Shown here: one piece after another, positions 40,005 to 49,641 of the stretch | Layout of the letters: the number at the start of each line of letters is the position of its first letter | Position numbering within the stretch: position 1 is the stretch's first letter | Assembly (NCBI RefSeq): GCF_027922145.1 | Contig: NZ_BSFC01000039.1 | Coordinates: forward strand, 49,108-113,107 | DNA from: Novosphingobium resinovorum | GTDB lineage: Bacteria; Pseudomonadota; Alphaproteobacteria; Sphingomonadales; Sphingomonadaceae | DNA length: 64,000 nucleotides | Direction: 5' to 3' | Made by a program: the position numbers and the translations under genes | Notes under the pieces: model-generated | Told to the model about the DNA's origin: nothing | What the model saw: the letters and a program-made list of their open reading frames with translations, nothing else | The model's database searches: none

Positions 40005-42758
40005 ATGATGAAATTCAATAAGAAGCGCACCGCGTGGCGTTTTGCGATCGGCGTGGCCGGGATCGCCCTGATCCCGGGCATGGCGGCGGCACAGGAGAAA
40101 GCGCCGCCCGCCGAGGACACCTCGGCCGACCAGATCACGTCGGAGCCGATCGTGGTGACCGGAACTCTGATCCGCGGCATCGCACCGGCGGGCAACAACG
40201 TCATCGGCGTCACCAGCGAACAGGTCACCGCAACCGGCGCCGCATCGACGAGCCAGGTTCTCGCCAGCGTTCCGCAAGTGGGTAACTTCTTCAACGCCCT
40301 GCCCGCCGGTGTGTCGCCCCAGGCCGGAGCGAACGCCTCCAATCCGATCAACCGTCCGAACCTGCGCAACCTGCCCGGTGCCAACACCAGCGGCGGCGCC
40401 CAGACGCTCGTGCTGTTCGACGGCCAGCGTGTGGTCGGTGCAGGCATCCAGCAGGTTGCGGTCGATCCCGACATCATCGCGCCCGGCGTCATCGCGCGCG
40501 TCGAGGCCATGACCGATGGCGGCTCGGCCGTCTACGGCTCGGACGCGCTTGGCGGCGTGCTGAACTTCGTCACCCGCGACCGCTTCAACGGCGTGCAGGT
40601 CGACGCCCGCTATGGCCTGGGCGAAAATTACAAGTCGGTCGATGCCAGTGCGATGGCAGGCAAGGATTGGGGCTCGGGCGGCTTCTACGTCGCCTACGGC
40701 TATTCGCACCATGACAGCGTCTATGGTTCGGACCGGGACTGGGTTAAGCAGATCAACTGGGACACCAAGGTGCCGACCGGTCGCAACTGCGCCGCTCCGA
40801 ACGTCAGCGTCGGCACGGCAACCTACGTGCCGTCGGGCCCCGGGCTGGCGGCCGGTGGCCCCAATGTCTGCGACTTCTCGGACACGGTTGCCATCTATCC
40901 CACCGCGACGCTGCACACGGTCTTCGCCCGTTTGAACCAGCGTCTGTCGGACTCGGTTCGTTTCGACGTGACCGCACTCTATGCGAACCGTGCCATCGAG
41001 GCCGTCGGCGGCACGCTGGGGACCGGCGCTCTGAGCACCGGAGCCACAGCGCAGGCGACGCTGACCGCCGCTTCGCCGTATTACCGCCCCACCGGCGATG
41101 CCAACACCGGCCTGCCGCAAGTCGTTCGGTACGACTACAGCCCCCTGTTCGGCGCTCGCTCTGCCACGCAGGAAACCAATCTGGAAACATGGCGCATCGC
41201 GCCGTCGATCTCGATCGAACTCGGCTCCGACTGGGAACTGAGCGGCCTGTTCAGCTACGGCATCGCCACCACCTCGTTCCGCAACGCACAGATCAGCACG
41301 ACCGCGCAGGCCAGCGCACTCGCGTCCGGGGCATTGAACCCCTATGACGTGGGCACCGCCAGCCCTGCCACGGCCGCCAGCCTGCTGCGTTACGCCGAGG
41401 GCGTGGGACGCAACGAATTGTTCGATTATCGCGCAATCGCCAACGGCCCGCTGTTCGCCCTCCCGGGCGGCTCGGTCAAGGCTGCCGTGGGCTACGAGCA
41501 CATGCAGGACAATTTCCAGCGGCGCACGACCAACGCCACCACTTACGCCTTCCAGGACCCTACCAGCTACACGCAGAAGGTCGATTCCGTCTTCGGCGAA
41601 CTGCAAGTGCCGATCGTCGGCAGCGGTAACGAAATGTCGTTCCTCAACGAGCTGTCGCTGTCCGCCTCGGCCCGCTACGACAAGTACAGCGACTTCGGCG
41701 ACACCTTCAATCCCAAGTTCGCCGCCACGCTGCGCCCCGTCGAATGGATCGCGATCCGCGGCAACTGGGGCAAGTCCTTTACCGCACCATCACCTGTCGA
41801 CCAGCTTGGCGTTCTGGCATCGGCGGTCGCGACGGTGCCTGCCGCGTTCCTGCGCACGCCGCCCGGCGTGACCGCAGCGCCCGGCGAGGTCGGTCTCTTC
41901 GTGTCCGGCACGGCCCCCGGCCTGCAGCCGCAGAAAGCGACCAACTGGTCGGCCGGACTGGAAATCGAGCCGCCTTTCGTGCCGGGGCTCACCCTCAACG
42001 CCAGCTACTACAACATCGACCTGTCCGGCACGATCGGCCGGCCGGTGACGAGCGCCGATCTCACCGACTACTATGCCAACTTCCCGCAGCTCTACTCGGT
42101 GCGGCCCACTGGTCAGGAACTGGCAGCCTATCTGACGCAGTTCAATCCGGCCAACTTCAACTTCACGGTCGCCAACCCCACCTCGACCTCTCAGGCGCTG
42201 ATCACTGCGGGCGGGGTCACCACTCCCGTACTGGTTTCGCTCGATACCCGGTCGCGTAACCTTGGGACCGCGAAGCTCGATGGCATCGACTTCAGCGCCA
42301 ACTACGTGCTCGACACCAGCTTCGCCTCGTTCGATGCGAGCGCATCGGGCAACTATCGACTGTCGCAGAAGTCCCGTGCTCTGCCATCGCTCCCGATCGC
42401 GGACGACCTGGCGTTCAATACGCCCGTGTTCCGTATGCAGGGCACGCTGGGAACGACGATTGGCGGCCTTCGCGCACAAGTCACTTGGAACCACACCTCC
42501 GGCTACAAGCGCGGCACCGTCGAATTCGGCCAGACCAAGATATCCGCGTTCGACGCCATCAACCTGTTCTTCAAGTACGACGTGAAGTCCGATTCGGTCC
42601 TGACGAGCAACCTGTCGTTCACGCTGAACGTCCAGAACCTGTTCGACACCGAACCGCCCGAGTTCCGCAGCGCTACCGGGCTGGGTTACGACGCGACCCA
42701 GGGTTCCGCCTTCTCGATCGGCCGCATCGTGCAGTTCGGCGTGCGCAAGAACTTCTGA
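40005..42758 (+). CDS. TonB-dependent receptor
   Basis: The 917-residue outer-membrane receptor is of the large sphingomonad type used for carbohydrates or aromatic and lipid-like nutrients. A signal peptide ends GMAAAQE. A TonB box-like IVVTGTLIRG precedes the plug, which shows LVLFDGQRVVGAG and RVEAMTDGGSAVYGSDALGGVLNFVTR. The barrel ends VQFGVRKNF. AAGGGGAGGA lies just before the double ATG at 40005/40008. A bidirectional terminator follows at 42818. Its position after the acyl-CoA ligase suggests it imports the acid or a precursor. Confidence 0.94.
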   Translation: MMKFNKKRTAWRFAIGVAGIALIPGMAAAQEKAPPAEDTSADQITSEPIVVTGTLIRGIAPAGNNVIGVTSEQVTATGAASTSQVLASVPQVGNFFNALPAGVSPQAGANASNPINRPNLRNLPGANTSGGAQTLVLFDGQRVVGAGIQQVAVDPDIIAPGVIARVEAMTDGGSAVYGSDALGGVLNFVTRDRFNGVQVDARYGLGENYKSVDASAMAGKDWGSGGFYVAYGYSHHDSVYGSDRDWVKQINWDTKVPTGRNCAAPNVSVGTATYVPSGPGLAAGGPNVCDFSDTVAIYPTATLHTVFARLNQRLSDSVRFDVTALYANRAIEAVGGTLGTGALSTGATAQATLTAASPYYRPTGDANTGLPQVVRYDYSPLFGARSATQETNLETWRIAPSISIELGSDWELSGLFSYGIATTSFRNAQISTTAQASALASGALNPYDVGTASPATAASLLRYAEGVGRNELFDYRAIANGPLFALPGGSVKAAVGYEHMQDNFQRRTTNATTYAFQDPTSYTQKVDSVFGELQVPIVGSGNEMSFLNELSLSASARYDKYSDFGDTFNPKFAATLRPVEWIAIRGNWGKSFTAPSPVDQLGVLASAVATVPAAFLRTPPGVTAAPGEVGLFVSGTAPGLQPQKATNWSAGLEIEPPFVPGLTLNASYYNIDLSGTIGRPVTSADLTDYYANFPQLYSVRPTGQELAAYLTQFNPANFNFTVANPTSTSQALITAGGVTTPVLVSLDTRSRNLGTAKLDGIDFSANYVLDTSFASFDASASGNYRLSQKSRALPSLPIADDLAFNTPVFRMQGTLGTTIGGLRAQVTWNHTSGYKRGTVEFGQTKISAFDAINLFFKYDVKSDSVLTSNLSFTLNVQNLFDTEPPEFRSATGLGYDATQGSAFSIGRIVQFGVRKNF

Positions 42759-42817
42759 CCGTGCGCGGCGAGGCCGGGCCACTGGTCCGGCCCCGACCGA
42801 GCAGGGCGAAAAAATGC

Positions 42818-42841
42818 GGCTCCGGGGTCTTCCCCGGAGCC
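42818..42841. terminator. Bidirectional terminator between receptor and esterase genes
   Basis: Perfect arms GGCTCCGGGG (42818-42827) and CCCCGGAGCC (42832-42841) enclose TCTT. A-rich sequence precedes it and GTTCTTGTTT follows, so it can stop transcription of the converging genes on both strands. Confidence 0.9.
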
Positions 42842-42876
42842 GTTCTTGTTTGATCGGAAAAGATGGCGCGTCGTGA

Positions 42877-45036
42877 CTACTTTACCACGACACGAACCCG
42901 GCCGAGGTTCATGATCCGTCCATACGGACTTCCCACTTCCGCTTCCCGCTGGGCCGTCACGCGCAGTCCCACGAAATAGGTCCCCGGCACCGCGAAAGCG
43001 TGAGTGACGCTCACTGCGGCGCTCCCGTCCTTGCGAAACTCCAGAACCGCAGGATCGCTGAAACTGCCCTTCCCCTCGAAATCCCACTCCCCGCCGACGA
43101 TGCGGCCAGTACCTTTTGGAAGGCGAGCCTCGGCGGTCAGGGTGACCGGCTTTCCGGCGGCGACCTCGGCGCGCAGGCCGCCATTGGCCCGCAGCGCGAC
43201 CACCGGCTGAATGCCCAGCCGCGCCGCTGCCGTCGGCGGCACGATAACCTGTCCGTCCTTGATGGAATAAGCGGTGCTCGGCGCCGGTGCGATGCCCTTT
43301 TCCACCCAGGCGCTGACGTCGAGCAGCGCCTGCTGCAGCACGCCGGTGAAAGTCACCAGCTCGGCGCTGCCCTGACCTCCATGTTCGGCATGCTCGGTGA
43401 ACCAGACCCGGAAGGCGTCGTCGGCTTTCTTGCCGAGGTGCTCGCCTACCTTGGTACGATACCAGTCCGCACCCCACGGCCATGCCGCAGTGTCCGAGAG
43501 ATTTTCGACGAGAATGACCTTCGCCCCGATCCTGCCGGTGGGCACGGCGCCTGCCGCTCCGATGGCGAACTGGGGACCGAGCAGCTTGGGCCGCTGGGGT
43601 CCCAACGGTTTGCCATCCGGGCCGCGATACTGGTTCCAGGTGTAGAAGTCCGGGGTCGGGACCTGATGCCGGTGATAGGTCTGCGCGGCCAGCCAGTTCG
43701 AGTTGTCGATCTGCACTTCGTCCCCGGCGGCAAGCTTGGCGAGAACGGCCGGATCGTTGCTCTGCAGGACTACGATCTTCCCGTCGACGCGCTGCAGCCG
43801 CAGCAGGGCTCCCGCCGCTGCGCCGCTGTTGACCTTCAGGTCGGCCGCGCTGCCGAAGTCACGCTGCGGAACGGCGTCGAGTTCGATGGCGACCGGCAGT
43901 TCGCTGCCTCCCGGACCAAGGAGCGCCTGCCACGCAAGCTCCGCCGTGCCCCGGGCCTGACCCATCTGCGGTTTGAGCGTGATCCCTAGCCGGTTAGCAT
44001 CGGCCGCCATGATCAGCCGCACGACCTTCGCCTTTTGCTGGATACGGGCGTCGCGCAAGGACTTGGGCGGATCGAACCCTTCATAGCCGGGCTTGGCCCA
44101 GAAGTCGGTGAAGTACGTCGGGTCGGCCGCGAGCATGCCCGGATAAAGCACCGGAAAGGCGCCGACGTAGCCGCGTGCGAGGGCGCGCAACTCGGGCAAG
44201 GGATAGCCGAAGTCCAGAATCTCCCGAAGCGCCGAGCGCTGCTCGGCGTCCAGCCCCTTGTACGGGTCCCCCGTTCCGCCGACGTCGAAAGCGTCGATGA
44301 TGCCGGGCAGTTTGTCTCCCAGGACCCGATAGGCGTAGAGCGGCGCGGTGAAATTGTACGGCGTCGCCATCGCCGAGCCCATCACGAAGGGAACCGCCCC
44401 GTCCCAGACACCGGCCGTGTTCTCGATGCTGCCTACGGTCCGATAGGCGCCGCCGCTGCCGCCCCAGATGTAACCGAAGGGGCGCTTGCCCCCATACATC
44501 CGGGCGGCGACGACGCGGGAGAATTGGGCTGCAGCCGCATTGGCCCGGTAGGCCCCGATGGTCGGGTCGGTCGCGTATGCAGGCCCCGAGTTGGCGCTGG
44601 CCCCGCCGCCGTTGGTTTCGATGTAATAGCCGCCATGGTTGACCGCGAAACCGATGTTGCCTCCGCCATCGCGCGTGTCCTTCTGCGCGAGGTTCTCGCT
44701 GTCCGGCACCGGGGTGACGTATTCGAAGAAGCGTCCTTCGTACTTTTCCTTGGGCGGGAGGTAGAAGGAAAAACGCATGTCGGTGCCGGTGAAGCCGCCA
44801 TGCACGTAACGGTGCCGCACCGGTGCATCGCGCCATTCGTCGATGTCGACATAGGGTTTGGTGAAAAGGGGATCGGCGGCGGCTCCCGGCGGAACGGCCT
44901 CGGGCCAGGCAATCGCCTCTGGCGCCGGAGATGCAGCTTCGCCCGGAATGGCACCGGCAGTCAAAAGCAGTCCGGTGACGATGCACATCGCCGTACCCAG
45001 ACCGCATCGCGAACGAACTCTGGCTGAACGTCCCAT
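42877..45036 (-). CDS. Secreted tannase-like alpha/beta hydrolase with C-terminal PKD-type domain
   Basis: The 719-residue product has a signal peptide (ending GEAAS, first 36 residues). The long alpha/beta-hydrolase region has the nucleophile elbow IWGGSGGAYRT, close to that of tannase and feruloyl esterase type enzymes. The last about 90 residues form an immunoglobulin-like domain of the PKD kind (GGEWDFEGKGSF..., HAFAVPGTYFVGLRV). It probably cleaves ester bonds of a complex substrate outside the inner membrane. It neighbours a receptor and, 131 bases upstream, a sulfotransferase. The start at 45036 follows GGGGAGAGAA; the frame extends further but without a signal peptide. Confidence 0.75.
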   Translation of the reverse strand: MGRSARVRSRCGLGTAMCIVTGLLLTAGAIPGEAASPAPEAIAWPEAVPPGAAADPLFTKPYVDIDEWRDAPVRHRYVHGGFTGTDMRFSFYLPPKEKYEGRFFEYVTPVPDSENLAQKDTRDGGGNIGFAVNHGGYYIETNGGGASANSGPAYATDPTIGAYRANAAAAQFSRVVAARMYGGKRPFGYIWGGSGGAYRTVGSIENTAGVWDGAVPFVMGSAMATPYNFTAPLYAYRVLGDKLPGIIDAFDVGGTGDPYKGLDAEQRSALREILDFGYPLPELRALARGYVGAFPVLYPGMLAADPTYFTDFWAKPGYEGFDPPKSLRDARIQQKAKVVRLIMAADANRLGITLKPQMGQARGTAELAWQALLGPGGSELPVAIELDAVPQRDFGSAADLKVNSGAAAGALLRLQRVDGKIVVLQSNDPAVLAKLAAGDEVQIDNSNWLAAQTYHRHQVPTPDFYTWNQYRGPDGKPLGPQRPKLLGPQFAIGAAGAVPTGRIGAKVILVENLSDTAAWPWGADWYRTKVGEHLGKKADDAFRVWFTEHAEHGGQGSAELVTFTGVLQQALLDVSAWVEKGIAPAPSTAYSIKDGQVIVPPTAAARLGIQPVVALRANGGLRAEVAAGKPVTLTAEARLPKGTGRIVGGEWDFEGKGSFSDPAVLEFRKDGSAAVSVTHAFAVPGTYFVGLRVTAQREAEVGSPYGRIMNLGRVRVVVK

Positions 45037-45167
45037 TTTCTCTCCCCTGCCGTGTTTTTGTTTCGATCCTCGGATAGTGTAGGCGCCAAGGCGGGGCGCA
45101 AAACTGAACTGCATCGTCCACGCGAATAAGCGGGGGCCCCGCCCTCGCATTTCTATTTGGGGGGCGT

Positions 45168-46313
45168 TCAGGCGCGGACGGCGATCTGATACTGCTCGAT
45201 GTAATCCCGGAAATGGCGGCGAACGCCTTCCTGGCTCAGGCCGTACTCGGCCAGATCATACTTGTGAGAACCGTGCTTGCCCTTGGGGTTACGGGCGAGG
45301 TAGGCCTCCATGGCCGTGCGCGCGGCCGGTGTCAGGGGCTCGTCGAAGCGGCGGTAGATGGACTCGATCGACGCGAGGGGATCGCGCACGAGGTCGCGGT
45401 ACTGCACATCGAAGACCGCGTCAGCGCCGTGCCGCTCTCGGTAGTCGTTCACCCGTGCGATCATGAGGTCGAATGTGTCCATCAGGTTCTCGCCGATGGC
45501 CCTGAGATCGACCTGGTCGCTGTACATGCGCCGCACTTCCTTGAGCAGACTGCATGCCGAGCCAACGACCTCCACAGGATCGCGATGGGTCATGACGAGC
45601 TGCGCGTCAGGAAATTCCGCCGTGAGCGCATCGAGGAACAGGGGATGCCACGGGTTCTTGAGCGTCCAGCGCCCCGGAGATTCCGCCTGAAGAAGCTGCA
45701 ACAGGCGCTTCTCGTAGCGGAACGCGGGGCCGTAGTCGGCCTCGTGGAGGAACCAGCGATGATAGCTGGGGATGTCGGCCTGGGAATCGAATATCTGGGC
45801 GCAGAACGAGGCGGACATCGCGAACTGACATTCGGTCGGACTATCGGCATCCTCGTAGTGGATCGCGGCGATCTGCGGGGCGAATTGAAGGCCCTGCTGG
45901 GTTTTCACGTGACAGGCATCGAAACGGGGTCCGGCGTGCAGTTCGTCGGGGCGCGGCGGAGGCACCGAGTCGAATGCCTCCCACCGCAGGAACGACCGAC
46001 GGGCGGGATCCGCTTCGAGAAGGTTGATCGCCAGAGTCGTACCGGTTCGCGGCAGCCCGAATACGAAGAGAGGCTTTTCGACCGGACGATCCAGAAGTTC
46101 GGGGTGACGAGCCAGCCAGTCCTCGACCCGCATCCTGTTGGCCATGGCCGACACCAGCGCGTCCACGGACCGCTTCATGCCCGTTTCGGTGAACCTGGCT
46201 TCCTGCTCGTAGGCGTTCAGGAGCACCGTCAGGCCATCCAGAATCGCAGGATCTCCAAACTCGTTCAACCCGGTCAGCTTACCCGCTGCCGCGACGATAT
46301 CCTCAGCCCGCAT
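45168..46313 (-). CDS. Sulfotransferase family protein (first of two)
   Basis: The 381-residue protein has the PAPS-binding P-loop GLPRTGTT at residues 86-93 and the 3'-phosphate motif MTHRDPVEVVGSACSLL later, as in the Sulfotransfer_3 type. The central region with FAMSASFCAQIF and SYHRWF is shared with the second copy at 55144. The expected reaction is transfer of sulfate from PAPS to an alcohol or phenol. Cytoplasmic, no signal peptide. It is divergent from a TIM-barrel gene; the 198 bases between contain an AGTATCCT site. Whether it still sulfates, or acts on an unusual acceptor, is open. Confidence 0.85.
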   Translation of the reverse strand: MRAEDIVAAAGKLTGLNEFGDPAILDGLTVLLNAYEQEARFTETGMKRSVDALVSAMANRMRVEDWLARHPELLDRPVEKPLFVFGLPRTGTTLAINLLEADPARRSFLRWEAFDSVPPPRPDELHAGPRFDACHVKTQQGLQFAPQIAAIHYEDADSPTECQFAMSASFCAQIFDSQADIPSYHRWFLHEADYGPAFRYEKRLLQLLQAESPGRWTLKNPWHPLFLDALTAEFPDAQLVMTHRDPVEVVGSACSLLKEVRRMYSDQVDLRAIGENLMDTFDLMIARVNDYRERHGADAVFDVQYRDLVRDPLASIESIYRRFDEPLTPAARTAMEAYLARNPKGKHGSHKYDLAEYGLSQEGVRRHFRDYIEQYQIAVRA

Positions 46314-46439
46314 CTCTCACCATCTTCCTGGGATGGGTGCCCATAGCACCGGCATTCCCGGGAGCATGCGGCCATTGAGCATACTTTAGAAGAAATGTTC
46401 GCATCATCGTGGCGATATCGTTCAGCCGCACTCCAAAAA

Positions 46440-46447
46440 AGTATCCT
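46440..46447 (+). promoter_or_regulatory. AGTATCCT motif, candidate operator
   Basis: The octamer lies in the divergent gap between the sulfotransferase and TIM-barrel genes, with ATACTTTAG at 46381-46389 nearby. The same octamer is found at 57317-57324 and, inverted, at 48267-48274, always upstream of genes of this cluster. A GntR protein encoded here is the natural candidate to bind it. Confidence 0.4.
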
Positions 46448-46511
46448 GTATTGTAGCCTTGTCGATGCGATGAGCCCAAATCCATCGGCGAGGCAATGAG
46501 GAATTAAGGGC

Positions 46512-47315
46512 ATGAACCGGCTTGGAATCGATTCACAAACGGTGTTCGGAATGCCTCCCGGGGACCACATCGATCTGGCGGCGCGGCTTGGCTGCGGGCA
46601 CATCTCCATTGGCCTTGCGCCGGTCCCATGGCGGCTCCCGCAATTCGCACCATGGTCGCTGCGCGACGAGCGATCCGCGCGGCTCGAGGTGGTACAACAG
46701 GCCAATGACAAAGGGATAAGCCTGTCACTCGGTGAGGGATTTGCGATCCGGCCCGGCTCCTCCGTCGCCGCGCTCGACAAGGATCTCGACTTCATGGCTG
46801 AAATGGGTGTGGTCGCAATCGGCACGGTAGCCATCGAAACGGACCCGATGCGCGCCATGGATGAATTGGCGATACTGGCATCGATGACACACGATCGCGG
46901 TCTCGGCCTCTATCTCGAATTTGCGCCTCCTCACGCCTTTCCCGGCCTTCAGCACGCTTTGAGCGCACTGGACGCGCTGGGATCGCCGCACGCCAAGCTG
47001 ATCATCGACGCTATGCACCTGTTTCGCTGCGGCAACAGCGCGGAACAGGTCGCGCAGCTTGATCCGCAGCTTCTGGGACGCGTGCAGATGTCCGATGCGG
47101 CGATGGTAGGCCCCGGCAAGCCGTACATGGAAGAGGCCTGCTTCGAACGATCCCTTCCCGGCGAAGGGGAACTCCCCCTGAAGGCTCTCGCTGCTGCCCT
47201 TCCCCCGCATGTCCCGGTCTGTCTCGAAGCGCCAAACCGGAAAGAGGCACCGGATATCGCCAGCCTTGAAGACTACGCCGGGCGGGCGATGCGGCAGGTC
47301 CGTGCCCTGTTCTGA
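46512..47315 (+). CDS. Xylose-isomerase-like TIM barrel (sugar phosphate isomerase/epimerase)
   Basis: The 267-residue protein belongs to the AP-endonuclease-2 / xylose-isomerase-like TIM barrel superfamily. Metal-binding positions are suggested by LYLEFAPP, IIDAMHLFRCG (Asp and His) and RVQMSDA, with LEAPN at the end. Family members isomerise or epimerise sugars, or act in ring-cleavage and dehydration steps of catabolic pathways. GAGGAA lies 8 bases before the ATG. A GntR regulator gene follows after 48 bases. A related protein is encoded at 53056-53847, so the cluster has two of these. Confidence 0.8.
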   Translation: MNRLGIDSQTVFGMPPGDHIDLAARLGCGHISIGLAPVPWRLPQFAPWSLRDERSARLEVVQQANDKGISLSLGEGFAIRPGSSVAALDKDLDFMAEMGVVAIGTVAIETDPMRAMDELAILASMTHDRGLGLYLEFAPPHAFPGLQHALSALDALGSPHAKLIIDAMHLFRCGNSAEQVAQLDPQLLGRVQMSDAAMVGPGKPYMEEACFERSLPGEGELPLKALAAALPPHVPVCLEAPNRKEAPDIASLEDYAGRAMRQVRALF

Positions 47316-47363
47316 AACACGCGCACTGGACCGCCCCGCGCGTTCTGTGCTTGAGATGCATCC

Positions 47364-48122
47364 ATGAGCATCGCCGCCAAAACCCGTACCCCCCTGGAAG
47401 TCGCCGCGGAACGCCTTCGCGAAATTTCGCTCGCCAGTCCGGAGGGCACGCTTCTCGGGAGCGAAGAGGCGCTCATCGTTCAGCTCGGTTGTGCGCGCGC
47501 CACGGTGCGTCAGGTCGCCCGCCTGCTGGAGCGTGAAGGCCTGCTGCGCGTGCGGCGCGGCATGAACGGCGGGTACTTCAGTGCACGCCCGGACGCCGAC
47601 ACGATCGAAGCGACCGTCAGCGCGTATCTCGAGACGCTCGACATGGAGCCCAGCGACGTGACCGTGCTTGCCTCGGCGCTGTGGGTGGAGGCAGTGCGCA
47701 AGGCCGCAAGCCGCAATCCTCAGGTGATCGAGCCGACATGCAGCCGCCTGAAGGAAAAGATCGCGGCGCTCAAGGATGAGGCCACCTTCGATGCGGTCAG
47801 GGTGCTCGAACGCGAGACGCAGGATGCGATCTTCGCGCTGGCGCAGAGCGAATACATCAAGCTCATCTTCGATATCAATTCCGCCTTCTCCCGTCGGCGG
47901 TTCGCAGAGCCGATCGAGGACAACGACAGCGCCGAGCATCGCGTGTTCGTGCGCGAGTGGCGGAACGCGAAACTGCTCGAACTTACCGCGATTGGCCTCG
48001 GTGACGGCGAACTTGCGGTACTCGGCGCCCAGCTGAGCCGCAAGATCTGGCATTCGCGCCTGAAGCGCCGCTTCGTCGCTCTAGCCGCTGATACGTCAGC
48101 TTCTACCGGGCAACGCGGATGA
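47364..48122 (+). CDS. GntR family regulator, FCD-type (first of two)
   Basis: The 252-residue protein has an N-terminal winged helix (LGSEEALIVQLGCARATVRQVARLLEREGLLRVRRG spans the region, about residues 32-67). A C-terminal all-helical ligand domain follows, as in FadR/FCD-type GntR proteins. It probably senses a pathway metabolite and controls the surrounding catabolic genes. It shares a transcription direction and short gap with the TIM-barrel gene. A palindrome with AGTATCCT 138 bases past its stop, upstream of the MFS gene, is a possible binding site. Confidence 0.85.
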   Translation: MSIAAKTRTPLEVAAERLREISLASPEGTLLGSEEALIVQLGCARATVRQVARLLEREGLLRVRRGMNGGYFSARPDADTIEATVSAYLETLDMEPSDVTVLASALWVEAVRKAASRNPQVIEPTCSRLKEKIAALKDEATFDAVRVLERETQDAIFALAQSEYIKLIFDINSAFSRRRFAEPIEDNDSAEHRVFVREWRNAKLLELTAIGLGDGELAVLGAQLSRKIWHSRLKRRFVALAADTSASTGQRG

Positions 48123-48259
48123 CGCGCGGCGGCGGGATGCAAATTAAGAACCCTTTATTCCGCCGCTGATCGATGATGCATCCAATGGGCGTAGCGGCGA
48201 ATAGTAGATGAAATCTCGCCGTCCAGCCGCGCATATCGCTTGAGCGTTGTACTGACCCC

Positions 48260-48279
48260 CTAAAAGAGGATACTTTTAG
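48260..48279. promoter_or_regulatory. Palindromic operator-like site upstream of the MFS gene
   Basis: Arms CTAAAAG (48260-48266) and CTTTTAG (48273-48279) are perfect around AGGATA. The inverted octamer AGGATACT (48267-48274) overlaps it. It lies 88 bases before the MFS ATG. Shared with sites at 46440 and 57317. Confidence 0.5.
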
Positions 48280-48366
48280 TGGACGACCGCTGTCCTCGCC
48301 CCATACTGATCTCCCAAAGAAGAATCGCGCACCGCGACAAGCCTGGGCACAAGGGAGAGGTTGCAT

Positions 48367-49641
48367 ATGACTGGAGAGCTCGTTTCCGCATCGGCCGAGT
48401 GGCGTCGCTACTGGCCGGTCGTGCTCGCCTCTTCGATCGGCTTCTCGTTCATGTCGTTCATGACCCCCGCCGCCGGGGTGTTCATGGACCCGCTGGCGCG
48501 CGACTTCGGATGGGACCGCACGCAGCTTTCGAGCGGCCTTGCCGCGGCTGCCCTGATTTCCATCGTGCTCTCGCCGTTCATCGGGGCATTGATCGACCGC
48601 AGCGGAGTGCGCCGCATCGCCTTGCCGGGCCTTGTGCTCACGACCGCGTCCATCTGCGCCTTCGCGCTCGCGTCGGGTTCGTTCGTGCAGTGGATCGTAT
48701 TGTGGCTGGTGTGGGGCGTGTTCGTCCTGTTCGTCCAGTCGACGCTGTGGTCCACCGCCGTGGCGGCCACTTTCACCAAGGGCCGCGGGCTGGCCCTTGG
48801 CATAACCATGTCGGGCACCGCGCTGGCGCAGGTCATCGCGCCGCCCCTCAGCAACTGGCTGATCACGCATTTCGGCTGGCGGGAAGCATTCGTAATTCTG
48901 GGACTGGGCTGGGGCGGCGTTGCCCTTGTCCTGTCCGTGCTGTTCCTCAGGGGGAAAAGCGCGGCCGCTACGCCCGGTGACCGGCGAGCCCAGAAACCGG
49001 CACCGGCCTCGGACGTGCCCGGCCTGACGATCGCGCAGGCGTGGCGCAGTGTCGCGCTCTGGAAGGTCGCGATCGCCACCTTCCTTATCCTGACCGCGAC
49101 CATCGCCGTCGTGGTGCATCAGTTCCCCATTCTGGTCGAGGCCGGGGTCTCGCGCGAAAGTGCCGCCTGGCTCGTGAGCTTGTCCGGGATCGCCGGGGTT
49201 GCGGGCAAACTCATCACCGGAACCCTGGTCGACCGCTTTCATGCCCGCTGGATCGGCGGCCTGACCCTGGCATCGACCGCTATCGCCTGGCCCCTGCTCA
49301 TGGACGGGGTCGCCACTCCCGCACTGGTCGTCGTGGGCATGATGATCAGCGGCTATGCGGCCGGCACGAAGATGCAGCTGTGCAGCTACCTGACTGCCCG
49401 CTACGCGGGCCTTCGCCATTACGGTGCGATCTTCGGCGTGATGACGAGCATGATCGCGCTGGCCTCGGCCATCGGCCCGCTTTCCGCCGGCGTGGCGCAC
49501 GACGCCTTCGGCAGTTACTCCCCCCTTCTCCTCACCGGTGTCAGCATTTCGATCGTCAGTGGCCTGATCGTGCTCAGCCTCGGCGCTTATCCGGACTGGA
49601 CGCCCGCCCTGCGCGGTAATGACGAAGGCGCCCCAGAATGA
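48367..49641 (+). CDS. MFS transporter
   Basis: The 424-residue inner-membrane protein has twelve predicted helices in two halves with a central loop near residues 195-220. The family A motif between helices 2 and 3 reads GALIDRSGVRR. The length and pattern (FGWDRTQLSSGLA, FGWREAFVILG) are like the monocarboxylate or oxalate-formate type of the major facilitator superfamily. It probably imports an organic acid or an intermediate. The ATG at 48367 has GGGAGAGG upstream. Its stop overlaps the next SDR start (ATGA). Confidence 0.9.
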   Translation: MTGELVSASAEWRRYWPVVLASSIGFSFMSFMTPAAGVFMDPLARDFGWDRTQLSSGLAAAALISIVLSPFIGALIDRSGVRRIALPGLVLTTASICAFALASGSFVQWIVLWLVWGVFVLFVQSTLWSTAVAATFTKGRGLALGITMSGTALAQVIAPPLSNWLITHFGWREAFVILGLGWGGVALVLSVLFLRGKSAAATPGDRRAQKPAPASDVPGLTIAQAWRSVALWKVAIATFLILTATIAVVVHQFPILVEAGVSRESAAWLVSLSGIAGVAGKLITGTLVDRFHARWIGGLTLASTAIAWPLLMDGVATPALVVVGMMISGYAAGTKMQLCSYLTARYAGLRHYGAIFGVMTSMIALASAIGPLSAGVAHDAFGSYSPLLLTGVSISIVSGLIVLSLGAYPDWTPALRGNDEGAPE

